Source of the DNA: Ignavibacteriales bacterium | Lineage (GTDB): Bacteria > Bacteroidota > Ignavibacteria > Ignavibacteriales > Melioribacteraceae | Length of the DNA: 64,000 nucleotides | Assembly (NCBI GenBank): GCA_021740915.1 | Contig: JAIOYW010000014.1 | Span: forward strand, 96,840 to 160,839 | Direction of reading: 5' to 3' | Shown: positions 60,555 to 64,000 of the stretch, piece after piece | Position numbering within the stretch: the first letter of the stretch is position 1 | Layout: the number at the start of each line of letters is the position of its first letter | Position numbers and translations under genes: made by a program | The notes under the pieces: model-generated | Told to the model about the DNA's origin: nothing | The model's database searches: none | Seen by the model: the letters and a program-made list of their open reading frames with translations, nothing else

Positions 60555-63500
60555 ATGTGCAGATCCATACCTATCCTGCTGTTTTTTTTCATATCTTCGG
60601 TGATATTTTCACAGCAACTGACAAAATCTTATTTTGATGAAAACATCGAGATATATTTTTCATTTGAAGAAACTTCAAAAACACAAATTAATTTCCTCTC
60701 AAAAATCATTTCAATCGATAAGGTAGAAAAATCAAAAGTATTTGCATACGCTAATTATAAAGAGTATATGGCATTCCTTGAGCTGGGTTATAGCTATGAA
60801 TTACTTAAGAAACCAGGTGATGTGGGTGATGTGGCGATGTCCGATAATCTCAAAGATCTGAAAGAATGGGACACTTATCCGACATACGAGGCATATGTGG
60901 CAATGATGTATCAGTTTGAGACTGATTATCCCGGACTTTGCAAGATTGTTGATGCCGGCAGTTCAGTTCAGGGAAGAAAAATTCTTTTTGCGAGGATATC
61001 CGACAATATTGATACCAGGGAAGCCGAGCCTCAGTTCATGTACACAGCGACAATACACGGGGATGAAACAACAGGTTACGTGCTCATGCTCCGACTAATT
61101 GACTATCTGCTTTCGCGATATGATTCTGATCCGGAAGTTAAAATGCTTGTAGATAACCTGGATATCTGGATCAATCCCAATTCAAATCCGGATGGTACTT
61201 ATCGTACGGGTAACAGCACTGTCAATGGCGCCGTCCGCTATAATATCAATGGAGTTGATCTGAACCGGAATTTTCCTGATCCTGAAGATGGTCAGCATCC
61301 CGATGGCAATGCCTGGCAGCCTGAAAATATTGTTATGATGAACCTGGCTCAGACAAATAATTTTGTGATGTCAGCTAATTTTCATGGAGGAACTGAAGTA
61401 GTAAACTATCCCTGGGATACCTGGGTGCGGAGACATGCTGATGATAGCTGGATGAGGCTTATTTCAAGACAATATGCTGATACTGTCCATGCCTTTGCAC
61501 CTTCGACTTACATGAACGGATTTGATAATGGTATAACAAACGGATATGACTGGTATGAAGTTGCGGGAGGAAGACAGGATTACTACACGTACTTTTTTGG
61601 CGGCAGAGAAGTCACTATCGAGATTTCCGATACCAAGCTGCTGAGTCCTTCGCTTTTACCTGCACACTGGAATTACAATAAGCGCTCTTTTATTAATTAT
61701 ATGAAGCAGGCGCTAAATGGTATTTATGGCGTTGTTACAGACGAAGCAGGCAATCCCGTTAAAGCTAAAATCGAAGTTTTACAGCATGATATTGATAATT
61801 CATGGGTTTACAGCGATTCTGTTACCGGAAGGTATGTACGGATGATCTATGCCGGGACTTACGACCTGAAGTTCTCTGCGGATACTTATTTCGCAAAAAC
61901 CATCAGCGGAGTCTCGATTTCGAACAACGCATCCACACTGCTCAATGTCTCTCTGATTTCGGAATTTGGAGCTCCCGATTCAATTCCTCCTTCCAAAATT
62001 ACTGATCTGACTGTGACAGATTCAACTTCGGGTTCAGTTTCACTTCAGTGGACTGCCCCCTGGGACAGTTCTGCCGGTGGCGTGATCTCTTATGATCTCA
62101 GATACTCAGATACTCCCATACTTTCTGAAGAGGATTTTGAAAATGCTGCTCAGGCAGAAAATCTCAGCGAACCTCAGGAGCCGGGAAACACAGAATCATA
62201 TACTCTAGCCGGACTTGAGTTTGACCATCAATATTATTTTGCTGTCAGAGCGAGTGATATCTGGCAGAACAAGTCGCCGATTTCGAACTCCGCTTTCGGA
62301 AACACTATGGGTGCGCCACTGATGAGCTGGAATCCGCAGCAGATCAATGCTTCTGCAGACCTGAACTCTGTTTTTTATGACACTGTAACGGTTTCAAATA
62401 TATCAGTCTATAATTCGACAATGGAATTTGAAGTGCAGATCGGCGGGAAAAGTGTATCCGGCAGTTTACTGAAAGCCAGAATGCTGCCATCGCAGGAACC
62501 TTCTAAAAAGAATTACTCACAGAAAGGCGATAACCCGAAAGGCGGTGGTAGTGCAATAAAAGGCGCCGGCGGTCCCGATGCATTCGGATATGAATGGATA
62601 GACAGCGATGAACCAAACGGACCTGATTATGTCTGGGAAGATATATCAACTTCCGGTACTCTGGTAAGTAACTGGACACCGACCGGTAGTTTCGGGGCAA
62701 AGGATGAGGGGTTTGCCGGGCCATTCAACACCGGTTTCGATTTTAAATTCTACGGAGTTTCAAAATCTCAGATATACTTTGGCTCCAACGGTTTTCTTTC
62801 TTTTACAGCTATATCGGGTAATACATTTTCCAACGTCTCTATACCGGCTGCGGCTGCGCCAAATGATTTTATCGCCCCGTATTGGGATGATTTAGACGGG
62901 ACGAGCGGGGGAAATGTATATTATAAAGCTGAAGACGGTAAATTTACCGTTCAGTACTCAAACTGGGGAAAATATAATTCTGCAGGAGTTATTGATTTTC
63001 AGGTAGTATTGTATGCTTCAGGGAAAATAATGATTTATTATAAAACAATTTCTTTTTCGGCAACTCAGGGAACAACAGGTATTGAAGATGCAACCGGTTC
63101 GACTGGTTTGCAGATGGCATATAACGCAAGCTATGTCAAGCAGAATCTTGCGATTATGATATCGGCTGAACCTGAATGGCTTCTGCTTTCAAATCAGAAC
63201 GGATATCTTTATAACGGGCAATCGGCAGATATACAACTTGAGTTCAACACCACTGATCTTGAATATGGCACTTATTCACTTGGGCTGCTTCTGACGAGCA
63301 ATGATCCGCTGAATTCTTCAGTTCAGATCCCGGTGATTCTGGATGTTGTTCAGAGCGGGACTCTGAGTTCGGCAGTTGATTTCTCAACAGGTTGGAATAT
63401 TGTTTCAGCGCCTGTACTCACTGCGGATATGAGCGTATCTGTGCTTTTCCCGGACGCTGTTTCGCAGGCATTCGCTTATAATAATGGATATTCACCGGTA

Positions 63501-64000
63501 AGCGCTCTCGGTAATGGTGAGGGTTACTGGCTTAAGTTCGGTTCCGGCGGTAGCGTTCAACATTCTGGTTCATCAGCAGCAGGTAATATTCAAGTGTCAG
63601 AAGGCTGGAATCTTGTCGGCCCGTTCCATTACCCGGTGCCAGTTTCTGGTATTGGGTCAATTCCATCAGGTATTATATCCTCAGCCTTTTTTGAATATAA
63701 TGGAAGCTATTCTTTTGCCGCCCAACTGAATCCGGGCAAAGGATACTGGGTTAAAGCCAGTTCTGCAGGGGAGCTTGTTCTCGGTAATGTGAATAAAGAC
63801 GGTGAAAAAGACGGCACATTGGCAGCAATGTACGAAATCGCATTCAACGTAGTTGACGGCCTAGGGGGCACATACAATATGGCAGCAGGAATCGATCCTC
63901 TTGGAACAGACGGACTGGATGCAGGACTTGGCGAAGCAGAACTACCACCGGCACCACCGGCAGGAATCTTTGATGCACGTTTTGTATTCCCGGATAACGT
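60555..64000 (+). CDS. Secreted M14 zinc carboxypeptidase, multidomain (3' end beyond window)
   Basis: The frame from ATG 60555 (GAGG at 60545-60548) is open to the window end, 1148 codons, so it is 3'-truncated here. Signal peptide (IPILLFFFISSVIFSQ). The M14 domain (about 120-390) has IHGDETTGY (about 168), NPNSNPDGTY, NRNFPDP, NFHGGTEVVNYPWD (about 275) and the catalytic glutamate in VTIEISDTK. Next come a carboxypeptidase regulatory-like domain (GVVTDEAGNPVKAKIEV), a fibronectin type III domain (about 480-575, PSKITDLTVTDS...YDLRYSD) and beta-sandwich modules (about 590-940). The duplicated GWN/GYW module is at about 945-1078. A T9SS domain would be expected next. It differs in layout from the M14 protein at 16645. 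Confidence 0.92.
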   Translation, partial: MCRSIPILLFFFISSVIFSQQLTKSYFDENIEIYFSFEETSKTQINFLSKIISIDKVEKSKVFAYANYKEYMAFLELGYSYELLKKPGDVGDVAMSDNLKDLKEWDTYPTYEAYVAMMYQFETDYPGLCKIVDAGSSVQGRKILFARISDNIDTREAEPQFMYTATIHGDETTGYVLMLRLIDYLLSRYDSDPEVKMLVDNLDIWINPNSNPDGTYRTGNSTVNGAVRYNINGVDLNRNFPDPEDGQHPDGNAWQPENIVMMNLAQTNNFVMSANFHGGTEVVNYPWDTWVRRHADDSWMRLISRQYADTVHAFAPSTYMNGFDNGITNGYDWYEVAGGRQDYYTYFFGGREVTIEISDTKLLSPSLLPAHWNYNKRSFINYMKQALNGIYGVVTDEAGNPVKAKIEVLQHDIDNSWVYSDSVTGRYVRMIYAGTYDLKFSADTYFAKTISGVSISNNASTLLNVSLISEFGAPDSIPPSKITDLTVTDSTSGSVSLQWTAPWDSSAGGVISYDLRYSDTPILSEEDFENAAQAENLSEPQEPGNTESYTLAGLEFDHQYYFAVRASDIWQNKSPISNSAFGNTMGAPLMSWNPQQINASADLNSVFYDTVTVSNISVYNSTMEFEVQIGGKSVSGSLLKARMLPSQEPSKKNYSQKGDNPKGGGSAIKGAGGPDAFGYEWIDSDEPNGPDYVWEDISTSGTLVSNWTPTGSFGAKDEGFAGPFNTGFDFKFYGVSKSQIYFGSNGFLSFTAISGNTFSNVSIPAAAAPNDFIAPYWDDLDGTSGGNVYYKAEDGKFTVQYSNWGKYNSAGVIDFQVVLYASGKIMIYYKTISFSATQGTTGIEDATGSTGLQMAYNASYVKQNLAIMISAEPEWLLLSNQNGYLYNGQSADIQLEFNTTDLEYGTYSLGLLLTSNDPLNSSVQIPVILDVVQSGTLSSAVDFSTGWNIVSAPVLTADMSVSVLFPDAVSQAFAYNNGYSPVSALGNGEGYWLKFGSGGSVQHSGSSAAGNIQVSEGWNLVGPFHYPVPVSGIGSIPSGIISSAFFEYNGSYSFAAQLNPGKGYWVKASSAGELVLGNVNKDGEKDGTLAAMYEIAFNVVDGLGGTYNMAAGIDPLGTDGLDAGLGEAELPPAPPAGIFDARFVFPDN

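Overview
The window looks like a chromosome segment from a member of the Fibrobacterota-Chlorobiota-Bacteroidota group, most likely Ignavibacteriota or a close relative. This is inferred from six proteins: five end in the type IX secretion (T9SS) signature around 'NYPNPFNP', and a sixth, cut by the window edge, shares their accessory module. The moderately AT-rich composition and the gene complement fit. No rRNA, recognisable tRNA, CRISPR array or insertion sequence was seen.

Layout. 1-1780 (minus): a TetR regulator, a lipoprotein membrane-fusion protein and the start of an ABC ATPase, a CecR/YbhG/YbhF-like exporter operon with a repeated palindromic motif upstream. 1945-13132: housekeeping genes hldD, metH, queG, a Rieske protein, an MBL hydrolase, a thioredoxin-like protein, a short RecQ, a long coiled-coil protein and a YbaN-family membrane protein. 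13441-16053 (plus): a sulfane-sulfur cassette of TauE/SafE permease, rhodanese and CstB-like persulfide dioxygenase-rhodanese. 16291-19857: DUF4870 protein and a secreted M14 carboxypeptidase. 20183-23503 (minus): an isolated NERD-domain superfamily 1 helicase lying between two 34-bp direct repeats.

24184-48833 is the main accessory region: an anaerobic purine/urate catabolism island in two convergent blocks. The plus block encodes a fold-type II PLP enzyme, HyuA-like hydantoinase, SsnA-like amidohydrolase, YgeY-like M20 hydrolase, YgeW-like carbamoyltransferase and a threonine-synthase-like PLP enzyme. The minus block encodes XdhA, XdhB, XdhC, YgfK and an XdhD-like molybdenum hydroxylase. 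Between them are a YgjV-like membrane protein, a TPR-TM-AraC regulator and a divergent LamG-type T9SS protein. From known homologues, the molybdenum hydroxylases and YgfK would handle the purine ring redox steps, HyuA and SsnA open rings or deaminate, YgeY and YgeW process ureido/amino-acid intermediates with possible carbamoyl phosphate recovery, and a PLP enzyme would give the final keto acid. No YgeX-type diaminopropionate ammonia-lyase, carbamate kinase or purine permease is visible here; the two unassigned PLP enzymes are candidates for the lyase step.

49077-64000: a SpoIIE-type phosphatase, a small outer-membrane barrel and four large secreted proteins: a DUF4114/DUF11/choice-of-anchor A/BNR protein, an endonuclease I, a sialidase-fold PKD protein, and an M14 carboxypeptidase cut by the window end. 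Four secreted proteins share a two-half 'GWN...GYW' module just before or near the C-terminus. A secreted nuclease close to a purine catabolic island suggests, as inference only, scavenging of extracellular nucleic acid.
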